A DNA stretch of 64,000 nucleotides from Bacillota bacterium (GCA_023443745.1 JAEZTB010000042.1:711139-775138); one strand, 5' to 3'. Counted from the first letter of the stretch, positions 8,816-17,822 are shown. The notes: generated by a model not told the origin, from the sequence alone. A program made the numbers and translations.

Positions 8816-9673
8816 ATGAAATTTGGAGTTTTTTCTGTGAGCATGCCTGAGTATGATGTTGAGCAGACGGTCAAGGTCTTAAAGGAGCTCGGCTACAATG
8901 GCGTCGAGTGGAGAGTCAATAATCCGCCGCCAAAAGAAAAGCCCGAGGACTACAGTTACCAAAGGAGATACTGGTCTTTCAACCATAGCACCTTGGATAT
9001 CAACGACATTGAAAATGAGGCTGTTAAAGCGAAAAAGCTCTGTGATGAATATGGGCTTGATATCCTTTCGTTAACCACTTATTTGAAGCCTCATGAAGCT
9101 GAATCCGTTGAAAAGGTATTGAAGGCTGCCGCAAAGGTGGGCTGTAAAAATATTCGGGTTTTCCCTCCCAATTATGATGAAACCCAAAATTACCGCACCT
9201 TGTTTGCACGAACTATAGAAGAATTAAAGGTGCTTGAAAAACTGGCTGCTCAATACGATGTACGCATCAATCTTGAAATTCACATGGGCAATATCATTCC
9301 AAGCGCAAGCGCCGCCTACAGGCTGGCGTCACATTTCGATGCCCGTTATATCGGAATCATCTATGATCCCGGCAATATGGTTCATGAGGGTTTCGAAAAC
9401 TACAAATTAGGTCTGGAGCTTCTGGGCGAATACCTGGCCTATGTTCACGTGAAAAATGCCGTATGGAATTTGAGCGACCCTCTGGAAAACGGCGCGCAGA
9501 CCTGGAAGGCCTCATGGACCCCGTTCAAAAAGGGTTGTGCCAACCTGACCAAGCTCATAACCGTTTTAAAGGATTTAGGCTACGATGGCTACCTTTCCAT
9601 TGAAGATTTCTCCAATGAAGAGGATACCTTAAGCAAATTAAAAGATAACATTGAGTTCTTAAAGAGCATATAA
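8816..9673 (+). CDS. Sugar phosphate isomerase/epimerase-like TIM barrel protein
   Basis: A 285-residue member of the xylose-isomerase-like (AP endonuclease 2) TIM-barrel superfamily. The divalent-metal ligands typical of the fold are visible in order: Glu in INLEIHMG, Asp in IIYDPGNM, His in AYVHVKNA and Glu in LSIEDFS. Start at 8816 is preceded by AGGAGG at eight bases; an upstream in-frame ATG lies in repeat sequence and is rejected. It is first of four closely spaced rightward genes (two TIM barrels, two Gfo/Idh/MocA enzymes). Members of this superfamily include isomerases, epimerases, dehydratases, decarboxylases and 3-keto-glycoside lyases; the reaction here is unknown. Confidence 0.85.
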   Translation: MKFGVFSVSMPEYDVEQTVKVLKELGYNGVEWRVNNPPPKEKPEDYSYQRRYWSFNHSTLDINDIENEAVKAKKLCDEYGLDILSLTTYLKPHEAESVEKVLKAAAKVGCKNIRVFPPNYDETQNYRTLFARTIEELKVLEKLAAQYDVRINLEIHMGNIIPSASAAYRLASHFDARYIGIIYDPGNMVHEGFENYKLGLELLGEYLAYVHVKNAVWNLSDPLENGAQTWKASWTPFKKGCANLTKLITVLKDLGYDGYLSIEDFSNEEDTLSKLKDNIEFLKSI

Positions 9674-9686
9674 ATCGGAGGATGAA

Positions 9687-10541
9687 ATGAGCAAATTCAT
9701 ATTAAGCGCTTTTGCCGATGAAATAGACTCGGAATTAAACACCCAAATGGATGTCCTGGATGAGCATGGCATCAAATTCATTGAGATGAGAGGGGTAAAT
9801 GGCAAAAACCTGACCCAGTATTCTCTGGATGAGGTTCGGGAGATCAAAAAGCAGATGGATGCGCGGGGCTTCAAGCTGTCCGCGGTTGGTTCACCCATAG
9901 GCAAAATAAAAATAACCGATGACTTTGCTCCGCACCTTGAGCTGTTCAAGCATACAATAAAAATCGCAAAAATAATGGAAACCCGCTATATCAGAATGTT
10001 CAGCTTCTTTATCCCTGGAGGTGAGGATCCCTTAAAATACAGGGATGAGGTTATGAACCGGTGGATTAAGTTCATAGAAGCTGCAAAAGACTCCGACCTC
10101 GTACTTTTACATGAGAATGAGAAGGAAATTTACGGGGACACGCCCGAAAGGTGCCTTGATCTATTAGAGACCATGAATTGCGATTATCTAAAGGCGGTGT
10201 TTGATCCGGCAAACTTTGTTCAATGCTCTGTTAAAACCCTTCCAGCCCTGACTCTTCTTAAAAAGCATGTGGTCTATATGCACATCAAAGACGCAGTATA
10301 CAGCGATCACCATGTTGTTCCCGCAGGTTATGGTGAGGGTAAAGTGGAGGAAATTCTAATAGCCCTTTATCAAAATGGTTTTGAAGGTTTTCTATCCCTG
10401 GAACCCCACTTGGGTGATTTCGTTGGTTTTTCTGATTTAGAGCCGACTTCCCATCTCAATAAAATGCCGGACGGCGGGCCAAAGCAGTTTGCCATTGCCA
10501 CTGAAGCTCTTAAAAGAATCTTAGCAAGGATTGAAGGGTGA
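9687..10541 (+). CDS. Sugar phosphate isomerase/epimerase-like TIM barrel protein (second)
   Basis: A 284-residue xylose-isomerase-like TIM barrel, only distantly similar to the gene before it (13 bases upstream). Putative metal ligands: Glu in LLHENEKE, Asp in AVFDPANF, His in YMHIKDA and Glu in LSLEPHLG. The N-terminus ILSAFADEI is typical of inosose-dehydratase-like and related proteins in catabolic clusters. GGAGG precedes the ATG. Its stop is six bases from the next gene's start, so it is in one operon with the oxidoreductases that follow. Confidence 0.85.
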   Translation: MSKFILSAFADEIDSELNTQMDVLDEHGIKFIEMRGVNGKNLTQYSLDEVREIKKQMDARGFKLSAVGSPIGKIKITDDFAPHLELFKHTIKIAKIMETRYIRMFSFFIPGGEDPLKYRDEVMNRWIKFIEAAKDSDLVLLHENEKEIYGDTPERCLDLLETMNCDYLKAVFDPANFVQCSVKTLPALTLLKKHVVYMHIKDAVYSDHHVVPAGYGEGKVEEILIALYQNGFEGFLSLEPHLGDFVGFSDLEPTSHLNKMPDGGPKQFAIATEALKRILARIEG

Positions 10542-10547
10542 TTGTTT

Positions 10548-11708
10548 ATGGATAAGGTACGGATAGGGATTATAGGAATAGGAAATATGGGCTCTGCCCA
10601 CGCCAGGAATCTGTTAAAGGGTGAGGTACCCCATGCCGAGTTAGCAGCTGTCTGCGACAACGATCCGGACAAATTGAAATGGGCCGAAGATAATTTGGGC
10701 GACAAGGTTCGACGCTACGATAACGCCGATGCTCTTTTCTCCTCCGGAAGCATTGATGCCGTTTTGGTGGCGACCCCTCATTACGACCACCCCGGTCTTG
10801 CCATCAAAGCCTTTGAAAAGGGCCTCCATGTGCTGATTGAAAAGCCCGCGGGTGTTTACACAAAACAGGTTCGACAAATGAATGAGGCGGCACTAAAGAG
10901 CGGTAAGGTATTCGGTATCATGTATAATCAGAGGACAAACCACCTGTATCAAAAGCTTAGAGATCTCATTCAGGGAGGAGAGCTTGGGGAGATTCGCAGA
11001 ACAAACTGGATCATCACAAACTGGTACCGCTCTCAAAGCTATTATAATTCAGGCGGATGGAGAGCGACCTGGGCCGGTGAAGGCGGCGGCGTGCTGCTTA
11101 ACCAGGATCCCCACCAATTGGATTTATGGCAATGGACCTGCGGAATGCCTAAAAGGGTCATGGCCTTTATGTCCTTTGGAAAGTATCACGACATTGAGGT
11201 TGAGGATGATGTCACAGCCTATGTGGAGTATGAGAATGGCGCCACCGGTGTCTTTATAACAACCACCGCCGATACGCCGGGTACAAACCGCTTCGAAGTA
11301 ACCGGGGATCGAGGAAAAATTGTCATTGAGGAAGATAACCTCACCTTCATGCGCTTGCGGATTCCCGAAAGGCAATTCAACAGGGAATACACAGGCGGCT
11401 TCGGCCAGCCTGAATGCTGGAAATGCGAGATACCCATTACCGGTAAGAGTACTCAGCATGTAGGCATCATGAATAACTTTGTTGATGCCGTTCAAAAAGG
11501 CACTACGCTTCTGGCTCCCGGTATTGAAGGCATCAACGGTCTTAGTATCTCCAATGCCATGCACCTCTCGGCCTGGACAGGAACCTGGGCCAATATACCG
11601 GTAAATGAAGATTTGTTTTACGAGAAGCTCCAGGAAAGAATCAAGGACTCGACCTTCAACAAAAAAGCTACTGGTACCAAGACACTCAATGTTGAAGGAA
11701 CGCATTAG
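10548..11708 (+). CDS. Gfo/Idh/MocA-family oxidoreductase
   Basis: A 386-residue NAD(P)-dependent oxidoreductase. The N-terminal Rossmann fold shows GIIGIGNMGSAHARN, the catalytic-Lys motif is LIEKPAG, and the C-terminal alpha/beta domain carries GGGVLLNQDPHQLDLWQW with its His. The ATG at 10548 (GAAGGG seven bases upstream) is preferred to a TTG two codons earlier. Enzymes of this type oxidise a ring or chain hydroxyl of sugars, inositols or glycosides. Pairing with TIM-barrel isomerases is common in inositol and 3-keto-glycoside pathways; the substrate here is unknown. Confidence 0.88.
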   Translation: MDKVRIGIIGIGNMGSAHARNLLKGEVPHAELAAVCDNDPDKLKWAEDNLGDKVRRYDNADALFSSGSIDAVLVATPHYDHPGLAIKAFEKGLHVLIEKPAGVYTKQVRQMNEAALKSGKVFGIMYNQRTNHLYQKLRDLIQGGELGEIRRTNWIITNWYRSQSYYNSGGWRATWAGEGGGVLLNQDPHQLDLWQWTCGMPKRVMAFMSFGKYHDIEVEDDVTAYVEYENGATGVFITTTADTPGTNRFEVTGDRGKIVIEEDNLTFMRLRIPERQFNREYTGGFGQPECWKCEIPITGKSTQHVGIMNNFVDAVQKGTTLLAPGIEGINGLSISNAMHLSAWTGTWANIPVNEDLFYEKLQERIKDSTFNKKATGTKTLNVEGTH

Positions 11709-11746
11709 GGAGTTATTGTTTAAGAGCCCTTGAGGAGGGTGACAAT

Positions 11747-12775
11747 ATGATGAAGCTTGGGGCGGCCGTCATTGGCTGTGGAGCTATATCAAAGATGCAT
11801 TTGGAAGCAATCGCAAAAATTAATAATGCGAAATTATTGTATGCTGTTGATACTGATGAAAATAGGGCCCGGAAAGCTGCATCCGAACACGGATGCAGCT
11901 TTCATACCGATTATACTGAGGTTCTTAAGGATCCTGACGTTAACATCGTACACCTTTGTACACCTCACTATTTGCATGCACCCATGGCCATTAAAGCCAT
12001 GGAGAACGGAAAACATGTCCTAACCGAAAAGCCGATGGCTATTTCAACCGATGAAGCCATTAAGATGACGGCGGTGTCTAGAAAGACAGGGCAAAAGCTT
12101 GGGGTCTGCTTCCAAAACAGATATAACCCTACATCGGTCAAAATAAAAGAGATTTTTAATTCAGGAAAAGCCGGTCGGATAACAGGCGCAAGGGCTTTTG
12201 TCACATGGCATCGTGATGAAGCCTATTATACCGAGAGCGGCTGGCGTGGGACATGGGAAAAGGAAGGTGGCGGTGTCCTCATCAATCAAGCCATACATAC
12301 CCTTGACCTTTTGCAGTGGTTTTTAGGTGATATTGAAAGCATCAGGGGGTACTGCTCCAAAAGCCTCCTTGAAAAGGTCATTGAGGTTGAAGATACGGCC
12401 GATGCAGTGATCCGATTTAAAAACGGTACCAGCGCCATATTTTATGCCACTAACTGCCATGCCGAAAATTCGCAGGTTTTACTTGAGATGGTCTGCAGTA
12501 AAGCAGTTATAAGACTCGAAGGCGATCTCACCATCAAATACAGCAATGGCGAATTGGAGCACTTTAATGATACCAACCCTGAAACAGGGGAAAAATCCTA
12601 CTGGGGTGCCAGCCATAATCTCTTAATCAAGGATTTCTACAGATGCGTCCTTTCAGGTGAGCCCTTCTCAATAGAAGGAGAAGAGGGCATAAAAGCCCTC
12701 CAAATGGTTAAAGCAATCCACACATCCTCAAAATCCGGTCAGTGGGTCGACCAACTACAGCTTTCGTTCAAGTAA
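11747..12775 (+). CDS. Gfo/Idh/MocA-family oxidoreductase (second)
   Basis: A 342-residue relative of the previous gene, about 45 residues shorter. Motifs: AAVIGCGAISKMHLEA (nucleotide binding), LTEKPMA (catalytic Lys) and GGGVLINQAIHTLDLLQW. GAGGAGG lies eight bases before the first of two adjacent ATGs. It closes the cluster; its last 21 bases overlap the tail of a small convergent gene. Two such oxidoreductases next to two TIM barrels suggests sequential oxidation and re-reduction of one substrate around an isomerisation or elimination step, which is inference. Confidence 0.88.
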   Translation: MMKLGAAVIGCGAISKMHLEAIAKINNAKLLYAVDTDENRARKAASEHGCSFHTDYTEVLKDPDVNIVHLCTPHYLHAPMAIKAMENGKHVLTEKPMAISTDEAIKMTAVSRKTGQKLGVCFQNRYNPTSVKIKEIFNSGKAGRITGARAFVTWHRDEAYYTESGWRGTWEKEGGGVLINQAIHTLDLLQWFLGDIESIRGYCSKSLLEKVIEVEDTADAVIRFKNGTSAIFYATNCHAENSQVLLEMVCSKAVIRLEGDLTIKYSNGELEHFNDTNPETGEKSYWGASHNLLIKDFYRCVLSGEPFSIEGEEGIKALQMVKAIHTSSKSGQWVDQLQLSFK

Positions 12776-12943
12776 TGCCGCTTTTGCGTACATTCCCCTT
12801 TCAACGGTGGGATTGTAATTCCAGTCAGCAAGCTCGAAACATCCGCTCTCTCCTTTTGGGATGGGGTATTTATCCTTTATACAATTCACAAATTTATCCC
12901 ATTTTAAACCATTCTCGCTTAAATGTGACAATTTGCTTTTCAA
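12755..12943 (-). CDS. Small protein downstream of cellobiose phosphorylase
   Basis: I do not recognise this 62-residue reading frame. It begins at a TTG with GGGAGG about ten bases upstream, 30 bases after the cellobiose phosphorylase stop codon, so it would be translated from the lacI-cbp transcript. The product is mixed-charge and soluble with a well-composed C-terminal part (residues around CFELADWNYNPTVERGMYA). It could be a genuine small conserved protein or the remnant of a longer gene. An alternative TTG at 12952 has no proper spacing. Confidence 0.5.
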   Translation of the reverse strand: MKSKLSHLSENGLKWDKFVNCIKDKYPIPKGESGCFELADWNYNPTVERGMYAKAALLERKL

Positions 12944-12972
12944 ACCCCTCAACCTCCCAACATTAATAACCG

Positions 12973-15408
12973 CTAGCCCAAAATGACCTCGATTTCATGC
13001 TCGTTTCCGTCATTGAATACGGGAAGGATGTTACCTTCCAGATTTGCTCCATCAACGCAGATGGATTTGATACCTTTTTCGACATGGAAGGGGTTGGATA
13101 CCTTAATCCTGTAGGTCGAGCCTCTGAATTTTCTCCGAACTGTATAGCCGCTCCATTCCGACGGGATACACGGGTTAACCATAAGTCCCTCATAGTGGGG
13201 ATGGATTCCCAGAATCCATTGTGAAATAGTGGTGAAAGTCCATGCAGCCGTACCCGAAAGCCAGGAATTCTTGGCCTCTCCGGGCCTTACAGCATCCTTT
13301 CCTGCAATCATCTGAGAGTACACATAAGGCTCAGTCCTATGAATATCACTGATGTCTTCGATATAGGAAGGGGTAATTTTCTTATAAAGTCCAAAGGCTC
13401 TGCTGCCGCGGCCCAGTACAGTCTCGGCACAGATGATCCAGGGATTGTTATGACAGAAAATACCGGCATTCTCCTTGTATCCGGGGGGATAGGAGGTTAT
13501 TTCGCCGATATTTTTGTCATAACGCTCATAAGGAGGGTTATTGAGAACGATGCCGTATTGGCATTCCAGGCGCTCCTTGACGGAGTCCAGAGCCTTCATG
13601 GCAAGACCGTTTTCAACTCCGATTCCAGCCATGACACACATGCCCTGTGGCTCAATAAAAATTTGCGCCTCCCGGTTTTCGGTACTTCCGATTTTTTTGC
13701 CGAATGCATCATAAGCTCTTAAGAACCAGTCCCCATCAAAGCCGTGTTTATAAACTGTTTGCTTCATTTGGTCTATGAGCCTATCGGCTTTCTCAGCCTG
13801 GTCATCCAGACCTTTATAGCGCAGCAGTGTTGAATACTCAGGTCCTATGAACACAAACAGGCCTGCAATGAAGACACTCTCTGCCACCCGTCCATCGGGA
13901 TCGCCATAGGTTTGGAAGGACTCGTCGGGGGTCTCGGAGAAGCAGTTCAGATTCAGGCAGTCATTCCAGTCTGCCCGGCCAATAAGGGGTAAACCATGCG
14001 GCCCAAGGTTATTGGGCACATGATAAAAGGATCGGGTCAGATGCTCCAATAAGGTGGCTGTATGATTGGGATTGGAATCAAAGGGTACTGATTCCTCCAA
14101 AATGCTGTAATCGCCTGTTTCCTTAATATAAGCACCAGTACCCAGAATAAGCCAGAGAGGATCGTCATTGAAGCCGCCGCCTACATCATGATTTCCTTTT
14201 TTAGTCAGGGGCTGATATTGGTGATAGCAGCCTCCGTCAGGGAATTGGGTGGCCGCAATATCCAGAATTCTTTCCCGGGCTCTCTCAGGAATCTGGTGAA
14301 CAAAGCCTAAAAGATCCTGATTGGAATCTCTGAAGCCCATGCCGCGTCCAATGCCTGACTCAAAAAAGGAGGCGCTTCTGGACATATTGAAGGTGACCAT
14401 GCACTGATAGGGATTCCAGATGTTGACCATGCGATTCAAGCGTTCATCCTGACTTTCCAGGGTATAGGCCGAGAGCAGCTCATCCCAGTATTTCTGAAGC
14501 TGGGCAATTGCATTTTCAACTTGTTTCGTCGTCCTGAATTGATCCTGCATCTTTTGGGCCGGTATTTTGTTAATAACATTTAAGGCTGCCCATTTCTCAT
14601 CAGCAGGATTCTCCACATATCCCAGAACAAAGATAATGGTCTTTTCCTCTCCTGCCATGAGCTTTAAATCAAAAAAGTGGGAAGCAACGGGCTGCCAGCC
14701 GCTTGCTACCGAGTTTGCTGGTTTTCCCTCCAAAACCGCCTTGGGACAATCCAGTCCGTTATATAGACCTATAAAGGACTCCCGATCGGTATCAAACCCA
14801 TCCAAGGGGGTATTAGCCCAATAAAAAGCATAATGGTTGCGGCGTTCCCTGTACTCGGTTTTATGGTAAATAGCCGAGTCATCGATTTCCACTTCACCGG
14901 TTGAAAAGTTGCGCTGGAAATTGGTCATGTCGTCGTAGGCGTTCCAAAGGCACCATTCCACAAAAGAGAACAGCTTAATATTTTTTTCCCGGTCGGATTT
15001 GTTCTTAATGGTAACCTGGTGCACTTCACCGTTAAATTTTAAAGGGATGAAGGAAAGCTGGCTCACCTCAATGCCCTTCCGTTCCCCTACAATGTTTGTA
15101 TAGCCTAGACCATGACGGCATTCGTAGGCATCGAGCTCCTTTTTCACCGGCATCCAACCGGGAGTCCAGATATCTCCGCCATCGTTTATGTAAAAGTAAC
15201 GCCCACCGTTGTCTATCGGAATGTTGTTATAACGGTAGCGTGTCAGTCTTCGTAAACGCGCGTCCATATAAAAGCAATAGCCGCCCGAGGTGTTTGAAAT
15301 CAAGCCGAAGAAGTTTTCATTACCAAGATAATTTATCCAGGGGTAGGGTGTTCGAGGTGTCTGAATGACATATTCTCTTCTGCTGTCATCAAAATAACCG
15401 TATTTCAT
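12973..15408 (-). CDS. cbp: Cellobiose phosphorylase (GH94)
   Basis: This cytosolic enzyme splits cellobiose with phosphate into alpha-glucose 1-phosphate and glucose, saving ATP during growth on cellulose. The 811-residue length is exactly that of clostridial cellobiose phosphorylases, and similarity as I recall it is extensive from the N-terminus (PRTPYPWINYLG) to the C-terminus (GNILPVFNDG). Cellodextrin phosphorylases are longer. Catalytic region IGRADWNDCLNLN is at residues about 476-487, with D483 the likely general acid. Start at 15408 has AAGGAGG nine bases upstream; its ATG overlaps the lacI stop (ATGA), so the regulator and enzyme are translationally coupled. No signal peptide, as expected. 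Confidence 0.96.
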   Translation of the reverse strand: MKYGYFDDSRREYVIQTPRTPYPWINYLGNENFFGLISNTSGGYCFYMDARLRRLTRYRYNNIPIDNGGRYFYINDGGDIWTPGWMPVKKELDAYECRHGLGYTNIVGERKGIEVSQLSFIPLKFNGEVHQVTIKNKSDREKNIKLFSFVEWCLWNAYDDMTNFQRNFSTGEVEIDDSAIYHKTEYRERRNHYAFYWANTPLDGFDTDRESFIGLYNGLDCPKAVLEGKPANSVASGWQPVASHFFDLKLMAGEEKTIIFVLGYVENPADEKWAALNVINKIPAQKMQDQFRTTKQVENAIAQLQKYWDELLSAYTLESQDERLNRMVNIWNPYQCMVTFNMSRSASFFESGIGRGMGFRDSNQDLLGFVHQIPERARERILDIAATQFPDGGCYHQYQPLTKKGNHDVGGGFNDDPLWLILGTGAYIKETGDYSILEESVPFDSNPNHTATLLEHLTRSFYHVPNNLGPHGLPLIGRADWNDCLNLNCFSETPDESFQTYGDPDGRVAESVFIAGLFVFIGPEYSTLLRYKGLDDQAEKADRLIDQMKQTVYKHGFDGDWFLRAYDAFGKKIGSTENREAQIFIEPQGMCVMAGIGVENGLAMKALDSVKERLECQYGIVLNNPPYERYDKNIGEITSYPPGYKENAGIFCHNNPWIICAETVLGRGSRAFGLYKKITPSYIEDISDIHRTEPYVYSQMIAGKDAVRPGEAKNSWLSGTAAWTFTTISQWILGIHPHYEGLMVNPCIPSEWSGYTVRRKFRGSTYRIKVSNPFHVEKGIKSICVDGANLEGNILPVFNDGNEHEIEVILG

Positions 15409-16466
15409 GATAAAGTCCTCCTTGTTTTGCCGCATGATTCCCGTTGGATAAGGTCCACATCCAATTGATAATGCGCGAACCCCGTCCCTTTGTTTTCAAT
15501 CATGTCCGAGAGAGCCTGGACAGCTTTTTGCGCCATATGATAGAAAGGAATTCTGACCGTTGTAAGAGCCGGCCGGACCACATTGGCCACCGGAGAGTCA
15601 TCAAAGCCTATAACGGATATATCCTCTGGAACCCGGATGCCGTGCTGCTTAAAAGTATCCATAGCAGCCAGCGCCATTTCGTCATTGGCTGCTATAAACG
15701 CGGTTGGCAGGGCTCCGGTTTTGATAAGCTTTTTGACGGCTGCTTCAGTCTTCGTTCGGATAAATCCTCCTTTCAGCCAAAATTGCTTATTGATCGAAAG
15801 ACTATGATAGGCCATTCGTTGCTTAAATGCCTCATTTCTGACGTATCCCGAATAGGTTGTGTCCCGCCCCTCAATAAAGCCGATTTCTTTGTGCCCTAAA
15901 GAAACAAGCTGATCAACACAAGCTTCGATACCCTTGGAATCGTTGGAGTTAATGACAGCAATCTGAGCGTTCCGGGGCATGATGCTCTTAATTTCTTCAG
16001 GATCGAAATCTACTATGGTAAGGGGATGTTTAAGCTCTGAAAGAAGGGATCTCATCTCCTGGTTGCGCTCGGTTCCGATGATAATTCCGCCATCAATACG
16101 CTTCTGGGAAAAGGTTTGGCGTATACGCCAGCAATCGGAAGAATCATAGATGGTATGGACCATCACATAGTACCCTTTGTAGTTTCCGGTATCGATTACG
16201 GCCTCAACAAAGGGGCCGAAGTAGCTGTTGCCATAAACCCTGTGAGGATTGTTTTTATCATAAACACTGAAAAGGAATAACCCTATGGTATCCGTTCCCT
16301 TTCCGGCTAAAACTCTCGCTGAAATATTGGGTTCAAAATTGTATTTCTTAATAACCTCCATAACTCTTTCCCGGGTTTCCTCGGGAACATTGGGATAGTT
16401 ATTAATGACTCTTGACACGGTACTGCGTGAGACACCGGCAATTTTTGCAATTTCTTCACTCTTCAT
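15405..16466 (-). CDS. LacI-family transcriptional regulator of cellobiose phosphorylase
   Basis: A 353-residue LacI/GalR repressor. The N-terminal helix-turn-helix EIAKIAGVSRSTVSRVIN is followed by the hinge region and a periplasmic-binding-protein-like sensor domain (AFIAANDEMALAAMDTF, VIGFDDSPVANVVRPALTTV). Start at 16466 has AAGGA at seven bases; a longer upstream reading is less likely. It overlaps cbp by four bases, so it most likely controls its own operon in response to cellobiose or a related sugar. The unusual central segment mentioning two long loops is within family variation. Confidence 0.92.
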   Translation of the reverse strand: MKSEEIAKIAGVSRSTVSRVINNYPNVPEETRERVMEVIKKYNFEPNISARVLAGKGTDTIGLFLFSVYDKNNPHRVYGNSYFGPFVEAVIDTGNYKGYYVMVHTIYDSSDCWRIRQTFSQKRIDGGIIIGTERNQEMRSLLSELKHPLTIVDFDPEEIKSIMPRNAQIAVINSNDSKGIEACVDQLVSLGHKEIGFIEGRDTTYSGYVRNEAFKQRMAYHSLSINKQFWLKGGFIRTKTEAAVKKLIKTGALPTAFIAANDEMALAAMDTFKQHGIRVPEDISVIGFDDSPVANVVRPALTTVRIPFYHMAQKAVQALSDMIENKGTGFAHYQLDVDLIQRESCGKTRRTLS

Positions 16467-16480
16467 TATTTTATCCTTTA

Positions 16481-16535
16481 TGAACACGCGTTTATTCTAT
16501 GGTTCAATTATATATGGGATGGATAAAAAAAGCAA
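16481..16535 (-). promoter_or_regulatory. Promoter and candidate operator of lacI-cbp
   Basis: On the leftward strand TTGCTT (16535-16530) and TATAAT (16512-16507) are 17 bases apart. Just downstream, 16481-16497 holds AATAAACGCGTGTTCA, a CG-centred sequence resembling LacI/CcpA-type operators though the flanks are poorly symmetric. It is placed near the predicted transcription start. Promoter fairly confident; operator weak. Confidence 0.55.
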
Positions 16536-16614
16536 TTGTATTTTGTTCGCCAGTAATGCAGTTACTTAATAGGATACTTTCTGGTGTACCTACTATATCT
16601 CCGTTGACACAATA

Positions 16615-16623
16615 TGGTATAAT
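16615..16623 (+). promoter_or_regulatory. Extended -10 promoter of DUF362 gene
   Basis: TGGTATAAT is an extended -10 element 36 bases before the start codon of the DUF362 gene. The TTGACA at 16604-16609 is only eight bases away and cannot serve as its -35. Confidence 0.5.
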
Positions 16624-16659
16624 GAATAAAAATAACTGTATTTATGAGGAGGGCTATTC

Positions 16660-17757
16660 ATGCCTGCTGCTGTTCTTTTTGCCCCAATGGCATTTTCAAG
16701 ATACGAAGCTTCACAGACATTGCCTGAAAAATTTTCACGACTCCTTAACAAGACGGGACTGGCTGATAAAGTTAAAAATAAGACCGTTGCAATAAAGATG
16801 CATGTAGGTGATGGCGTCTCCTATTCCACCATTCCTCCTGTTTTTGTCCGGAAGCTGGTGGACTTTATTCAAGGTAATGGCGGCGATTGCTTCATTACCG
16901 ATCACTATGTTCATCATCGCCATCCCGAGCATCGCGGCTATTCCGAAAGTAACCTGAATTGCCCGGTTTTAGATGACTGCGGGCACTTAGGCAAGTACTA
17001 TTATACTAAAAACGTAGATTTCAGATCCTTCAAACATGTGGATGTGGCCGGACTGATTCATGACGCCGATATGATGATCGATTTCTCCCATGTGAAGGGC
17101 CATGGCACATGCGGTTTTGGCGGAGCCTGCAAAAATATTGCTATGGGATGCGTTACGGATCGCACTCGCAGAGAACTTCACGGCCTGGAAGGTGGTCTTG
17201 TCTGGGATAAAGAAAAGTGCACCCATTGCGGCAAGTGTATCACGGCCTGCAACCATCACGCCAACAAATTCACCCAGGCAGGCAAAAAGGGCAATTACAA
17301 GGTTGACTACCACAGCTGCACCCTTTGCCAGCACTGCGTCAAGATATGTCCTATCCATGCAATCACCCTGGACTCCCACGATTATACTGATTTCCAGACG
17401 GGTATGGCCATATGTACCAAGACCGTAGTCGATACCTTCAAGCCCGATCATGTGTATTACATAAATGTTCTGACCTCCATCACCGCCATATGCGACTGCT
17501 GGGGTTTGACCACACCGTCACTGGTGCCGGATATCGGGATTATGGCCAGCGAAGACATTGTTGCCATCGAGCGTGCCAGCCTTGACGCCATAAAAATTGA
17601 AGATTTAATCCCAGTCGGTATTCCAAAAGGTATGGAGCTCTCCGGAGAGGGCCATCTGTTCCAGCAATTGCATGGCAAGAACCCTTATATTCAGTTGGAA
17701 GCTCTTGAGAAGGTAGGCCTGGGCAGTCAGGAATATACACTGATTCCAGTTAAGTAA
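16660..17757 (+). CDS. DUF362 domain protein with two [4Fe-4S] ferredoxin motifs
   Basis: A 365-residue protein. Residues 1-180 match DUF362 (VAIKMHVGDG, FITDHYVHH, MMIDFSHVKGHGTCGFGGACKN). A two-cluster ferredoxin segment follows: C187, C190, C193, C197 and C220, C223, C226, C230, the second ending in the usual CP while the first has Asn-His where Pro is normal. The C-terminal part (residues 240-365) resembles the rest of DUF362. Function of the family is not established; members are proposed to be iron-sulfur redox proteins. GAGGAGGG lies before the ATG. It is monocistronic with hairpins behind it. Confidence 0.85.
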   Translation: MPAAVLFAPMAFSRYEASQTLPEKFSRLLNKTGLADKVKNKTVAIKMHVGDGVSYSTIPPVFVRKLVDFIQGNGGDCFITDHYVHHRHPEHRGYSESNLNCPVLDDCGHLGKYYYTKNVDFRSFKHVDVAGLIHDADMMIDFSHVKGHGTCGFGGACKNIAMGCVTDRTRRELHGLEGGLVWDKEKCTHCGKCITACNHHANKFTQAGKKGNYKVDYHSCTLCQHCVKICPIHAITLDSHDYTDFQTGMAICTKTVVDTFKPDHVYYINVLTSITAICDCWGLTTPSLVPDIGIMASEDIVAIERASLDAIKIEDLIPVGIPKGMELSGEGHLFQQLHGKNPYIQLEALEKVGLGSQEYTLIPVK

Positions 17758-17761
17758 CACA

Positions 17762-17815
17762 ACAATAACCCCACCTGATGACCAATCAAAGATTGCGATC
17801 CGGGTGGGGTTAATA
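17762..17815. repeat. Interspersed palindromic repeat (core only)
   Basis: AATAACCCCACC and GGGTGGGGTTA pair around an inner CCAATCAAAGATTG stem, giving a complete palindromic core of the interspersed family without the end modules. It directly follows the DUF362 gene. Confidence 0.7.
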
Positions 17816-17822
17816 TTTTAAA

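Noticed and set aside
16604..16623. TTGACA followed by TATAAT upstream of the DUF362 gene
   Set aside because: The spacer is only eight bases, far too short for a sigma-A promoter; only the extended -10 is kept.
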